Assembly (NCBI GenBank): GCA_016946835.1
Contig: JACVTC010000089.1
Coordinates: 325,001-380,000 of the forward strand
Direction of reading: 5' to 3'
DNA: 55,000 nucleotides
DNA from: Neocallimastix lanati (nom. inval.)
Taxonomy: Eukaryota; Neocallimastigomycota; Neocallimastigomycetes; Neocallimastigales; Neocallimastigaceae
The position numbers and the translations under genes are program-made. Position 1 is the first letter of the stretch. Each line of letters starts with the position of its first letter. The notes below the pieces were generated by a model. That model saw only the letters and a list, made by a program, of their open reading frames with translations. It was not told the DNA's origin and searched no databases. This document shows positions 13,815-25,147 of the stretch, piece after piece.

Positions 13815-14861
13815 ATCTATTAAATCATTATGATGTAACAATTATTAAACATAAACAATTTTTAATTGATATTTTTATTTTAGTATGTATTAATAAACAA
13901 TTATTTAATGAAAATTAAATGAACTTTGCAATTATTTAATCAAAATGAAACTATGAATTAGTTTATTTATTTTTAATGTATTGAGATATTTTTGTATTAT
14001 ATGAATATTAAAATATTATTTTATTAATATTTAATTTCATATAATACAAAAATATTAAAAAAATTATATTTTATTTAATATAAAATTTAGTTGATCTTAT
14101 ATAATTATTAATCAAAAATAGGAATTAAATTTTTTTAAAATTTTTTAAAATTTTTTTTAGGGACAATGACTTTAAAGATGCTTAACATAATGTGTATAAT
14201 CTTAATAAAATTAATAAATAATAAATAATAAATAATAAATAATAAAAAATAAATAAATAATAAATAATAAAAAATAAATAAATAATAAAAAATAAATAAA
14301 TAAATAATAAATAAATAAGTAATAAATAAATAAATAATAATAAAAATAAATAATAATAAATAATAAATAATAACTAATAAATAATGGAATAATAAATAAT
14401 AAATGATAATAATAAATAATGATTATAAATAATAATAAAAAATAATAATAATAATAAAATAAATAACAAACAATAAATAAAAAATAATAATATAAATAAT
14501 AAAAAGTATTTAAAAAAAAATAAAAAAAAATAAGTAGTATTAATAATAAAAATAATCATTTTTTTTATAAATTTATTAATTTTAAAGTTTTTTTTATTTT
14601 TTTTTTTTCTGTAGGACAATAAAATTTTTTTTCTATATAAAAATAAATTAATCAAATTAATATAAATATAAATAAAAAATCCATTTTTTTTTTATTTTTA
14701 TAAAAAAATATTTTGAAATTTTTAATTTCTATTTAAAACATATTATTATAATAATTCAATATTGAAGAAGATAATTATAGATATACTTACAAAGATATTT
14801 AAATTATATATACATTTCAAAATTTGATTTCACAATTAAAAAAAAAAAATAAAAAATAAAA
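13696..14861. other. Intergenic with T17/A25 switch and AAATAAT-rich tract
   Basis: Contains an adjoining T-run and A-run at about 13770-13812 (inverted homopolymers) and an AAATAAT/AAATAA-rich tract at about 14205-14500. No coding potential is visible beyond translated repeats. The last 200 bp are the presumed promoter and leader of the radical SAM gene. Confidence 0.7.
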
Positions 14862-15461
14862 ATGGTTGAAGTTGATATAGAAGATTTTGTTGGATGTACT
14901 ATTGGTTATGTTGAACGTACAAATTTATCTTTTATAGATGTACCAGGTCAAATTGCTACCGTTGTATTTGTTAGAGGCTGTACCATTCGTTGTCCAGATT
15001 GCCATAATTGTGAACTTCAATCATTCGATGAAACAAGGAAAACTACTGTAAATGAAGTAGTTTCAAAATTAAATGAATTAGAACTTTCTCAATGGATTTG
15101 TTTCCAAGGTGGAGAACCCTTGGACCAAGCAGATTTTGTACGTGCTATTATTGAGAAATTGAAGCCTTCATTTAAAGTTTGTATATATTCTGGTTATAAT
15201 ATGGAATTAGTAAAAAGAAAGTATAAAGCTTTACTTGCCTTACCAAATGTTCGTATGATAAAGGCTGGTAAATTTTTATTAAAGAAAAGAATTTATAATA
15301 AATTTTTAGCTACTACAAATCAGCGTGTTATTTTAAAGCATAAAATTGATGATTCTTCTGAACAAAAAATTCAATGGGATGAACTTGATTGGATTAATAA
15401 TAGTAAGGAATTTATTGAGGAACAAGTAAATAAATCATGTTATGAAGAAAAACTAAATTAA
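14862..15461 (+). CDS. nrdG: Anaerobic ribonucleotide reductase activating protein (NrdG-like, radical SAM)
   Basis: A 199-residue, intronless radical SAM protein. Known NrdG uses S-adenosylmethionine and a [4Fe-4S] cluster to install the glycyl radical on class III ribonucleotide reductase, which makes deoxyribonucleotides without oxygen. The cluster motif C-X3-C-X2-C is C40, C44, C47 (GCTIRCPDCHNC). The SAM-site motif GGEP is at 83-86. A TTNQRVI stretch near residues 150-156 matches the SNQR(V/I) signature of the family. Length is slightly above bacterial NrdG, with a short acidic N-terminal extension and a charged tail. Its partner reductase (nrdD) was not found in the window. The gene is bacterial in type, so horizontal acquisition is plausible, but its base composition now matches its surroundings. 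Confidence 0.9.
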   Translation: MVEVDIEDFVGCTIGYVERTNLSFIDVPGQIATVVFVRGCTIRCPDCHNCELQSFDETRKTTVNEVVSKLNELELSQWICFQGGEPLDQADFVRAIIEKLKPSFKVCIYSGYNMELVKRKYKALLALPNVRMIKAGKFLLKKRIYNKFLATTNQRVILKHKIDDSSEQKIQWDELDWINNSKEFIEEQVNKSCYEEKLN

Positions 15462-16189
15462 GCTGAAAAAAGAAAATAAAAAGTAATTAAAATTCTTTAT
15501 TTTTTTCTCCATAAAATTCAGATAAAAATAAACATCCCTTAATAATAATACCCGTATTAATAAATAAATAAATATATATATCCAATAATAAAAAGGGATG
15601 TTATTTTTTCATTTGTATTTTATGTATTTATTAAAAAAAAAAAAAAAAAAAAAAGTTTCTATCTTATTTAATTAATTTCTTCATAAATATATAAACATAT
15701 CATAGTGTATAATATTCATATTTTCTTTTTGCATAATTTTCGATTTATTAATAAAACAATAAAATTTTAATAATTTGTATAATTAAAATAATTTTTAAAT
15801 GCTTGATTAAATTATTATATTAGGTTATTTAATATTTTATATTTTATTAATTTATTGATTAAAGTCTGTTGTAGTACATTAATTTTTATTTTTAAGATAC
15901 ATATTTAATTTCTATTATTGTTATATTTTATTTTACTAATAAAACATTGATAATCAAATATATTAAAGTTCTATTATTAAAATTTTTATATTTTATTATG
16001 ACTTTGTAAAGTTCATATTATATATTTTGTTAGTTTTATTTAATAAAATAATGAATTGATTAATTTAAATATAATTAATAATATTCAATTAATTTTAGTG
16101 ATGGTGAAAAATAATAATATCGTTAACTAATGATGTAGTGAATAGATCAAGTGGTAAAAATTTTGTTAAGTATTAGTAATTTTTTGAAT
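15462..16189. other. Intergenic; 3' region of the radical SAM gene
   Basis: AT-rich sequence with a 10-bp inverted repeat at 15531-15602, an A-run near 15630-15655 and otherwise featureless DNA up to the truncated LINE. Confidence 0.65.
15531..15602 (+). promoter_or_regulatory. Inverted repeat in the 3' region of nrdG-like gene
   Basis: AACATCCCTT (15531-15540) is mirrored by AAGGGATGTT (15593-15602), a perfect 10-bp stem enclosing 52 bp of AT-rich loop. It starts 70 bp after the stop codon. The GC-containing stem stands out in DNA this AT-rich. It could be a 3' UTR structure or processing signal; no function is established. Confidence 0.4.
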
Positions 16190-18147
16190 AATGATTGCAA
16201 ATATATATATTGCTGATCAATATTCGGGAATCTTTTAATTTTATGAAAGGAGTTAGACAAGGTTGTCCACTATCACCAATTCTTTTCAATCTATTTATTA
16301 ATGACATTTTTAATGATTTTTCAGAACTTGGAATTCCTTTAGGCGAATCAAGATGTTGTGGTGGACTCTTTGTAGATGATATTGTTCTATGTGCATCGTC
16401 AAGAACTAAGTTATAAAAAATGCTTAAGAAGGTAAATGAATGGGCTAAATTTAATATGATGAATTTTGGAATTAACAAGTGTGCAACGATGGTGATTCGA
16501 CCAGACACACCTTTTTTTCAAAATAAAAGAGATTCTACTTTTCATCTTGCTGGTCAACCAATCCCAATAACTAAATGTTATACCTATTTTGGTATACCAT
16601 TTGATAAAAGCTTATCGTTGAACCCTATTATTAAATTACTTAACTCTAAAGTCACCAAAGCTCTCTTTTTTGTTAGTAAAAATTCTAAAATTCCTATTTC
16701 ATTTAAGAAGATTATAATTAACTCCTATGTGCTTAGTAAAGTCTCTTACTTTGTACCTTTACTTGGTTCAAATTAAGAGAGAATAAATAATACTCAGAAA
16801 TTAATTAATAAAGGATTAAGATGGATTGCGGGTTTACAAAAATCCAAATATCTTATTACTCTATATTCTATTTCAAAAGATTTAAATATTCCTTCATTGT
16901 CGGCTAAGTGTGCTTTGTCTCAAGTCAAATATTTTGAAAAATAAAAAGATTCAAATTGTATTATTTCATATTTAGTTAATAATATTCCAAAATCTAGAAA
17001 ATATACATGGACGAAAGAAAATAGAACTCTTAAACGTAAACTAGAGAAAAGAGGTAATAACGATAATAAAATCAAGGATTTTTATTGGAAAAGAGATATG
17101 AAAATCAATTCTATTAAAGCTGAATTTTATGACAAAAACAGATTCAAAGAAACATCAGATTTTATAAAACATTATTATGATTATCCTGATCTTTCATATG
17201 GTTTCTATTGGCTATTAAGAGCACGAAGCGGATATAGATTAGATGCTAGAATTGCTAAAGCGGTAGAAATTAGAGATCAAGTGTGCCCTAATTCTTGTCC
17301 CTGTTGTAAAAGTAATAAACAATGGATAAGGCATTGGTTAATTAATTGTCCAGTTATCAATCATATTGGTAGTAAACTCAATGATAAAATTTTATTTTTA
17401 TATAGCGCTTTTAACCGTGGCAACCTAACAAATGATATCGTTAATAGTAATAATGATAATAGTAATAGTAATAATAGTAATAGTAATAATAGTAATAGTA
17501 ATAATAGTAATAATAATATTAGTAATAGTATTATTAGTAATGATAGTAATAGTATTGAAAATAATGTGTATATTGATTCCAGTGTGTGTAAAAAAGTGTT
17601 TAATTTCCTTCTTGGGGGAAGAAGTATTAATAACAGTACAAGGGAATGGAAGGATCTATTTAAGTGTCAGATGAAATCAAGTGCTTATTCTAATACTCTA
17701 TTCTTGGTGGTTACTGCGGCTCTTCTTCAATTGATTATACCAATTGCTATTGGACAGTAATGATCTATGTTCAATAGGTTCAAATCGAATTCTACTACTA
17801 CTACTACTACCAAGAGGGTCAATGCTGAAGAAACAGTAAAACAGGCCAGTAGGACTAACGCAACCAATGAAAATCATAATTTCGTATCTTAAAATTACGA
17901 TTAACATTGTGAAGTCAAAAATAATTATTATACAACAGTATAATAATGCTCTTGTGAAGTCTTACTGAGATTAATTAAATGAAACTAGAATACATTATAC
18001 CATTATTTTATTTTATTTTGTGTTTTTTTTTTTTTTTTTTTGTTTATTCTTTTATCTTTTTTCTTTTTATTATATGTATTTCATTACCTATTTAATTAAT
18101 AAGGATGAAACAAATTTGCTGCCGTTAAAAAAAAAAAAAAAAAAAAA
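16190..18147 (+). mobile_element. LINE remnant with reverse transcriptase, 5'-truncated, three in-frame TAA
   Basis: The second and longest copy of the local LINE family. It starts within the reverse transcriptase (GVRQGCPLSPILFNLFINDI at about 16249-16310; catalytic box FVDD near 16372). One frame runs 16195-17760, broken only by TAA at 16414, 16774 and 16942, plus a frameshift near 16236 at the truncated left edge. Downstream are thumb-like sequence (LRWIAGLQKS), a zinc-type motif (CPNSCPCC...H...CP, about 17284-17360), an Asn/Ser tract encoded by an AAT/AGT microsatellite (about 17440-17560) and the family motif FNFLLGGRS (about 17602). The frame closes with TAATGA at 17758. The 3' part ends in a 21-base A tail (18127-18147). 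Confidence 0.9.
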
Positions 18148-18169
18148 GAGAGTGAAAATATATATGTGA

Positions 18170-18480
18170 CGTTGTACCGAGTATATAACTTCCTTCTTGG
18201 TGGAAGAGGTGCAGACATTATTGATTTAGATTATAAAAAGGAATGGGATGTTTTGTTCAATAACCAAATCATTTCTGGTGATTATTTTAAAACTGCCATT
18301 CTTGGCGCAATCTGCCACTCTCATTACAGAAACTATACCTAAGGCTAGTACTCAAACAAGGATTGCTATTCCATCGGTAAAATGCATTAAGACAAGCCAA
18401 CATGGCCAATAATTTCCTTCAGATTGTCAATTCAATCCCTAATCCAGGATAAGAATTCTCTTTAAATAGAAATCTCATAT
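18170..18480 (+). mobile_element. LINE 3'-end fragment, third copy of the family
   Basis: Directly after the poly(A) of the previous copy, a frame from about 18175 reads YNFLLGGRGADIIDLDYKKE and then WDVLF, matching FNFLLGGRS..WKDLF of the second copy and ALLGGRS of the first. A one-base frameshift near 18306 restores a further homologous stretch (ATLITETIPKA). Only the last part of the polyprotein remains. The tail contains no clear poly(A). Confidence 0.8.
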
Positions 18481-18575
18481 AATCTGGAGGTGAGGTTATT
18501 AGAGTATGTACTTTTTTTTTTTGAATTTATGTATACACTTTATTATGAATATTACCTTTATTTCACATTACTATT

Positions 18576-18611
<36 letters not shown>

Positions 18612-20003
18612 GTTCAATATGGACAAATATTTTTTTTTTTTATTATTAATTTTGTACTTTTTTAGAAATATATATTCATTTAATAAATGAATAAATAAAT
18701 AAATTCATTACAGTAAAAAAACATATTGAATATTATGGATAATAAAAATTACTTTATCCTATATTACTACTATTATCAAATATGTAGTATTAATAGATAA
18801 GTACTTATTTTTAAGTATTTATGCATTTTATCTTAATAATTAAGGCTCTAAAAGAAAAAAATAATAATATATATATTATGTCTAAATTAGTAAAAATTGA
18901 ATATATTAATTACGTAATATAGCTATTAATTACCAATATTCAATAATTAATTACTTATTATTATATATAATAATAGTTTTTTTATTTTAATCTTTTTTTT
19001 TTTTTTTTTTATAGTTAATTGTTATTTTAAATATCATATTAAAAATCATTGGTTATTAAAAATTTTATATTACACATTTTTTTATAATTTAATATTATTT
19101 TAAATACAAATTTAACATAATATGTTATTAAAATTTTTTGATTAAATTTTATATTTATTAAAAATATATTTTTTCTGTAAATTTGTATAACTACTAAAAA
19201 TGAAATGAAGCATAATATTAAACATACAAAAAAATTCAATAAAAAAAAAATCATTTCAAAATATAATATTAAAAATAATATTACAGCTTTAGATAATGGC
19301 TATTACAATATTACAATAATAATTTTTTTTTATATAAATTTAAATTTTTTATTTTAAAAAAATTTATTGAATTCAATTTTATTTTAAAAATTTAAATTAA
19401 TATATGTTTAATTAATTCTATTATATTATAATATATAATAATAATATATTAATTAATTTAAAATTTTAATTAATTATTAAAATTATTAATTTTTAATTTT
19501 TAATCTTTTTTTTTTATAAAAAAAAAGATTAAAAATATTAAATATATAATTTTAGATTTAGCTACCATAAAAATTAATTAAAATATAATGAAATGAAAAG
19601 TTAAAAAAAAAAAGGAATTTTTAAATGATTAATTAAATATATGTATATACCTTTTTTATCTATTAATTTTTTTTACAATTAAAAAAATAAAAGGAATATT
19701 ATATAAAAAAAGAAAAAAAAAATATCAATCAATATATCGATTCCTTTTTTTTTTCTTTTATATAAATAAAAAATGAATTTTAAAAAAATATAAAGGTTAA
19801 TTCTACATTTTTAACTAATATAAAATTCTAAACCACTAAAAGAATTTGAAATACTTAAATTAATTCTATACATATAATATATACATATATATATAAGTAA
19901 TTGTGATATTGAAATAAAAGGAAAACTATTGATTTTGAAAAAACTCTCATTATATATACATGTAATATTAAAATTTGGAAATTTATCAAAAAGCATAAAC
20001 GAA

Positions 20004-20062
<59 letters not shown>

Positions 20063-20804
20063 ATAACAATAATATTCATAATAAGGAGGAAAAAGTGATA
20101 AAATAATGATATAATAATTAACAATTTAAATGTTTAATATTTTCAAATATTAATTAATTAATTAGAAACTATAAAATATAATAAAAATAAATAAATAAAA
20201 TTATAGGAAGTATAACTTTTCTCTTTAAAAAAAAATAATTTAATTGAAATTTAATTTTTATTGAAATTAATTATATATATAAAAAAAAAGTAATTTTATT
20301 AAATAATTTTGAAATTTTCCATAAATATATAAAAATTTGGTTAATATAATAAAAAGAATAATACACTAGTAACATATAATTATTATTCAATTGCTCATCC
20401 AATAACAGTAATAATCTGTATATAATTTATATATTAATATACACATTAAAAAAAAATAATAAAAAATAAAAGTAACAAATACGAAAAAAAAAAAAAAATA
20501 AATAAATAAAATAAAATAAAAATTAAAAAAATAAAAATAATTATATATTATTTATATATAATAATAATAACAATAATAACAATAAAAATAAATTAGGAAA
20601 AAAAAAGAAAGTGATATTAAATAATAGTAACAATAACGACAGAAATAAATTAGAAAAAAAAAATATATTAAAGTATTACTTAAATATATATACATATATA
20701 TATATATTAAAAATAGTTTATTATATTTTTTATTTCTTTTTCTTTTTTCTAATTTATATTATTTAATCCACAAGTATTAAAACCTATATTAATAAAATAA
20801 GAAC
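18481..20804. other. Intergenic, AT-rich, with a 55-base A homopolymer
   Basis: Dinucleotide (AT)n near 18580-18608, many short A/T runs, and an uninterrupted A-run at 20005-20059. Apparent open frames here are translated homopolymers and AT-rich noise. The right part is the likely promoter of the gene at 20.9 kb. Confidence 0.7.
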
Positions 20805-20805
20805 A

Positions 20806-20883
<78 letters not shown>

Positions 20884-20889
20884 TATAAT
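20805..20889. repeat. (AAT)n microsatellite in the 5' leader
   Basis: A nearly pure AAT/TAA tract ending 13 bp before a start codon, so probably transcribed as part of the 5' UTR. It is in a frame or position where it is not translated. Confidence 0.9.
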
Positions 20890-20901
20890 AATAAAAACAA
20901 A

Positions 20902-22509
20902 ATGAAAGTTAAAAACGTATTTACAAAAACAAAGTCAAAAAATACAGAACATGAGAAGGTTAATAAAATAAAAAGAGCATTAACAAAAAAATTCAATAGT
21001 AAGAGTTATGATGAAATTGAAACTATTTCACTTTCAAATAAGAAAAATTCAATTGTGAGAAGAGCAAGTTATGTTGGAACTTATTTTAGAAAGGAGAAGA
21101 ATAATTCTTTAGGGCAATATCAAGTGAAAAATCAAGAACTTTCTCATAGTTTAAAGGATGATAAAAAGACAAATATTATTAAATTTATTCATTCTAATGG
21201 ACTTATTGAATCAAATATGGATTTAAAAAATAAAGCTAATCATATCAATAATTTAAATACTAATGGAACATTAAGTAAAGGAGATAAAAGTGATAAGAGA
21301 AGAGATATTTATTTGACTTCAAAAGCTTTCAACACTAATGCAAAAAAAAATAGTACCATTGAAGACAATAATGGTAATACACAAACAAAAAAAGCAATTG
21401 TAATTTCTAATAATCTTAAAAAAGATATATTCGATTCAGATAATGTTAAATCAGTTCCAAATAATAATAAAAATTTTCATAATCAATCATCAACCAATAA
21501 AATTCCATTTGCATCAAATTCAAAATCAACTAAACCAAAGTCAAAATTATCATCAATTGTTAATATATTTACAGCAGATACAATAGATAATGATAAATCA
21601 ATTCCTTTAACAGAATTTAATAATAAACCTTCAGCACCATCATTAATTGAGATGTATTTGGAAGAAGTTAAAAATCATGAAAAATATTTATTATATAAAG
21701 ATTTAATTCAATATGAAAAAACTGAATCCCCAAGTAATCATGAAAATGAATCTTCTTCATTAGTATCTCCTTTACCTCTAGCTTCAGCACATGATTCAAA
21801 TCAACATCATTCATCAATTATTATTCCTGAATCTTTTCAATATCAAAATTCTATTAAAAAGTTAGATCCATTTGAACCTCCTTTCACAACAGTATCAACG
21901 GATATAACTACTTCTTCAAATACATTTTATTCAATTGATTCATCAAAGAATAATATTCATAGTTTTTCTTCTTCTTACTCCACATTAAATTCATCATCGT
22001 TAAATAATTCTGATTATGATCTTATTGGATTACCTCAACCTTCCTCATTATCATACTATACTCAAAATTTTCCAGACTATGCTACTATTCCACCAAAAAT
22101 TAAAGAAAAAAAATGTTATGATAATAGTGTAGAAAAAGTTATTCCAAAAATTGATTTAGTTTCAAGAAGAGATTCTTTAGATTTCTATTGTGATAATTTA
22201 AATGAGCACTTTAAAAAACTTGCTGACTATGCAAAATCATCGAAATCAACAAATTCCGATTCAAATATTTCAGATTCAAATCAAACATATATTTCAACTA
22301 ATGAAAAATCTCAACAACGAATGATGTCAGAACCTTTACTTACTTTATATAGTGTTGGTCATTATAATTTTCAAGGTGTAATGAAAGAAACTTTGAAGAT
22401 AAGAAATAAATTAGAGAAGGAATTAGAAGAAACAAAATTTCAAATGATGATAGCAATTGCACAATTTAATATTATAAATGAACAACTAAATATCTTAAAA
22501 TTTAATTAA
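20902..22509 (+). CDS. Unrecognised Ser/Asn-rich protein with C-terminal coiled coil
   Basis: A 535-residue single-exon protein with no domain I can name. The first 70 residues are strongly basic (KRALTKKFNSKS, SIVRRASYVGTYFRKEK). A long disordered Ser/Asn/Pro-rich middle contains several Ser-Pro pairs. The last 42 residues (494-535) are charged and heptad-like (TLKIRNKLEKELEETKFQM), suggesting a short coiled coil that would mediate assembly. No signal peptide or membrane segment is evident. Uninterrupted length, a clear ATG and codon use like its neighbours support a real host gene. A cytoskeletal, polarity or signalling adaptor role would be a guess. Confidence 0.85.
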   Translation: MKVKNVFTKTKSKNTEHEKVNKIKRALTKKFNSKSYDEIETISLSNKKNSIVRRASYVGTYFRKEKNNSLGQYQVKNQELSHSLKDDKKTNIIKFIHSNGLIESNMDLKNKANHINNLNTNGTLSKGDKSDKRRDIYLTSKAFNTNAKKNSTIEDNNGNTQTKKAIVISNNLKKDIFDSDNVKSVPNNNKNFHNQSSTNKIPFASNSKSTKPKSKLSSIVNIFTADTIDNDKSIPLTEFNNKPSAPSLIEMYLEEVKNHEKYLLYKDLIQYEKTESPSNHENESSSLVSPLPLASAHDSNQHHSSIIIPESFQYQNSIKKLDPFEPPFTTVSTDITTSSNTFYSIDSSKNNIHSFSSSYSTLNSSSLNNSDYDLIGLPQPSSLSYYTQNFPDYATIPPKIKEKKCYDNSVEKVIPKIDLVSRRDSLDFYCDNLNEHFKKLADYAKSSKSTNSDSNISDSNQTYISTNEKSQQRMMSEPLLTLYSVGHYNFQGVMKETLKIRNKLEKELEETKFQMMIAIAQFNIINEQLNILKFN

Positions 22510-22557
22510 TATAAAAATAAATAAATAAATATTATTTTTTTTTTTAAAGAAAGAAAG

Positions 22558-22588
<31 letters not shown>

Positions 22589-23609
22589 TAAAATATAAAT
22601 ATATATAAATTTTTATATCAATATGATGTATAGTATTTATTTATTTATATTTTAATAATTAATTTATATATATACAAAAATATTTGTTAAAATATTTATT
22701 ATTAATAATAATGAATTTTATTCTTTATTAACTTCATTATTTATTATTATTACATTTATTATATACATATGATATACATTATTGTGTATTAATTATAAAA
22801 ATTTAATGAAATACTTCATATATATATTATATATAAAAGAATATAATAATCTTAAATAACCACTTTCTAAAAACTAAAATTAAAACAAATATTGACAAAA
22901 AATCAAAAATTCAAAACAAATGAACAAACAATTAAAAAGAAATATAAAATTCAAAAAATATAAAAATATTAAAAATTTAAAATCAAATTCAAAATAATAA
23001 TAATAATAATAAAAATAAAAATAAAAATAAAAAAAAATATATATATATAATAATAAAAAAATTATTATAAAATGATATTAAAATTAAAATTTATTTCAAA
23101 TTTATTATTTAACTATTCAAAATTCAAATGCAAAAGTAGTAATAGTAATAAATGATAAATATTTATTAATTATATTTAAATAAATAAATAAATAAATAAA
23201 TAAAAGACTTTTTTAAATTATTTTTCTTATTAATTCAGGTAATATAATTATATACTTAAAAAAAAAAAAATAAAAATAAAATATTTATTTTTCTTACCTA
23301 TGTTTATAATATTAATGAAATAACAAAGCTCTGCTACTTATATATATATATTAACGACAAAAAATAATTAATTTTCATATTCAAACTTCTTTTTTTAAAC
23401 ACCAAAAATTTATATAAATTGAAAAAAGTACTTATTTTTATTATTTTTTATTTTATTTTTTGTGTATATGCTTTTATCTTTTTATTATTATTTTTTTTTT
23501 TAATTTTTTTATTTTTTATTATTTTTTTTTTTTTCAATTATAATATTGCATAACATTAAAATAACATGGGATATATTATATTATTTTTTACATGTTAAAT
23601 AGCTTATTA
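22510..23609. other. Intergenic between convergent genes
   Basis: Holds the 3' flanks of the genes on either side (they converge), A-runs at 22559-22586, and short AAT/AAAT repeats. No exon or RNA gene is recognisable. Confidence 0.7.
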
Positions 23610-24122
23610 TTAAATATGTTCTTCCATAGATGCTTCCAACGTTACAGCTGTTGGTGATAGTGGTACATCAGACATTACACTATCTTCTTCGTCACCGGTA
23701 TTACGAAGACTATTTTCCTTTTCTTTTTCTACTTTTGAAAACTTTGTATTTGTTGATGTTTCCTGACTTTCTGAATTACCAAAAGACAATATAATTGGAG
23801 GTTGTGAGAGTGGTGAATTTAATATGGTACTAAAGGTTTTAATTTTTGGTGATTTTCTACGTAAACGATATTCTCCATGATTCATTTTATTTGTCGTTTC
23901 TTGACGTAAATGTCTAACTTTATCACTTTTTGAAACTGTTAAAAGTGAAAATTGTTGGACCATGATTTCTGTTATAAAACGCTTATTTTTTCGATAATTA
24001 TCTGTTAGGATTTCAAAAGTTTCTTCTTCATAAGATCTCTTCTTTCTTGCAAGATAAGAATAATAATGAGAACCTTTTCTTTGAATTTTCAACGAAGTCG
24101 GAGATTTTAAAGTACTCGTCAT
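23610..24122 (-). CDS. Unrecognised basic Ser/Pro protein, 170 residues
   Basis: Not recognised. The N-terminal half is basic (SHYYSYLARKKRSYEEET and later YRLRRKSPKIKTFSTI), with possible nuclear localisation signals. Ser-Pro or Thr-Pro pairs that could be proline-directed kinase sites occur at KSPTS, KSPKI, NSPLS and LSPTA. The C-terminus is acidic. Codon use resembles the host genes. On the minus strand a good donor (CAG/GTAAAT at 24325/24324) and an acceptor (TTTTAG at 24236) upstream suggest an 89-bp intron in the 5' UTR, with no earlier ATG in the joined leader. A nuclear cell-cycle or transcription regulator would fit the composition, but this is speculation. Confidence 0.75.
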   Translation of the reverse strand: MTSTLKSPTSLKIQRKGSHYYSYLARKKRSYEEETFEILTDNYRKNKRFITEIMVQQFSLLTVSKSDKVRHLRQETTNKMNHGEYRLRRKSPKIKTFSTILNSPLSQPPIILSFGNSESQETSTNTKFSKVEKEKENSLRNTGDEEDSVMSDVPLSPTAVTLEASMEEHI

Positions 24123-24374
24123 TTTTAATTATAAATTTTGTAATATTTTTAATAATTATATCTCTTTTTATTTATTATTTTTTTATATCAATACAATATG
24201 GATTAAAATTTTTACTTTTATATTTGAATTTCTTTCTAAAATTATATATAAAATATATATTAAATAATTATTATTAATATTTTATTTTTAAAACTTCATA
24301 TAAATAAAAAAAATTATAATTTACCTGGTTATTTTTTTTTAATTATTGTTTTTTTTTTGTTTGTTTTTTAAATT

Positions 24375-24377
<3 letters not shown>

Positions 24378-24418
<41 letters not shown>
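24378..24418. repeat. T41 homopolymer
   Basis: Uninterrupted run of T about 50 bp upstream of the predicted 5' UTR donor site of the minus-strand gene at 23.6-24.1 kb. On that gene's strand it is a poly(dA) tract, which in fungi commonly marks nucleosome-depleted promoters. Confidence 0.9.
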
Positions 24419-24425
<7 letters not shown>

Positions 24426-25116
24426 GTTTAATATTGAATTGTTTTTTTGATATATTAATAGATTTATGGATTTATATATAAACATACTATAATAATTAAA
24501 ATGAAAATTAATTTTATTTTATAAAAAAAAGATTTAAAAGAAAAAATTTTAGCAATAATAATAACAAGTATTTATTATTATTTCTTAAATTATTCCTTTT
24601 ATTAGGGATTGAAAAATAAAAAAATTTATAAAAAAGTTTTATAAATGAAAATTAATAAGCTATTTCTAAATATAATAAAAATAAAAATATTTGACTAGTA
24701 TCAAATTTTTTTTAGTTTTAATTTTACAAAATTATTTCAAAAATGTAATTATTGCTTATATATAATATTTTAAAAAAAAAAAAAAAAAAGATTAACTATA
24801 ATCAATACAATAGAATAATTAATTTAATAATTAATTATATCAATTATAATTATAATTATAATTATTATATTATATTATATTATTGTTATTGTTATTGTTA
24901 TTTAAATGTACTAATATTTAAAAATAAATACTATTCTAAAGTATGATAACTATATACGATTGGCAATTTTAGTTTATTTATTCCTATTTTTTATTATATA
25001 ATTTATTTCGCAATAAAACAAGTTTATTGTTATTATGTATTTCAAAAAATGAAATTTTTATGTGTATAGAAAAAAAGAAAAAAGAAAAATTTTTTTTTGT
25101 TTTTATGGGCTTTCAA

Positions 25117-25147
<31 letters not shown>

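Noticed and set aside
16195-17760. Genome-wide reassignment of TAA/TAG to Gln
   Set aside because: Long host exons (zinc-finger gene, tryptophan genes, 535-residue gene) are free of internal TAA/TAG and use CAA for Gln, so the stops are confined to mobile elements.
24752-24946. Small plus-strand open frame of Asn/Tyr/Ile
   Set aside because: Composition is translated AT-repeat sequence, with no homology or gene context.
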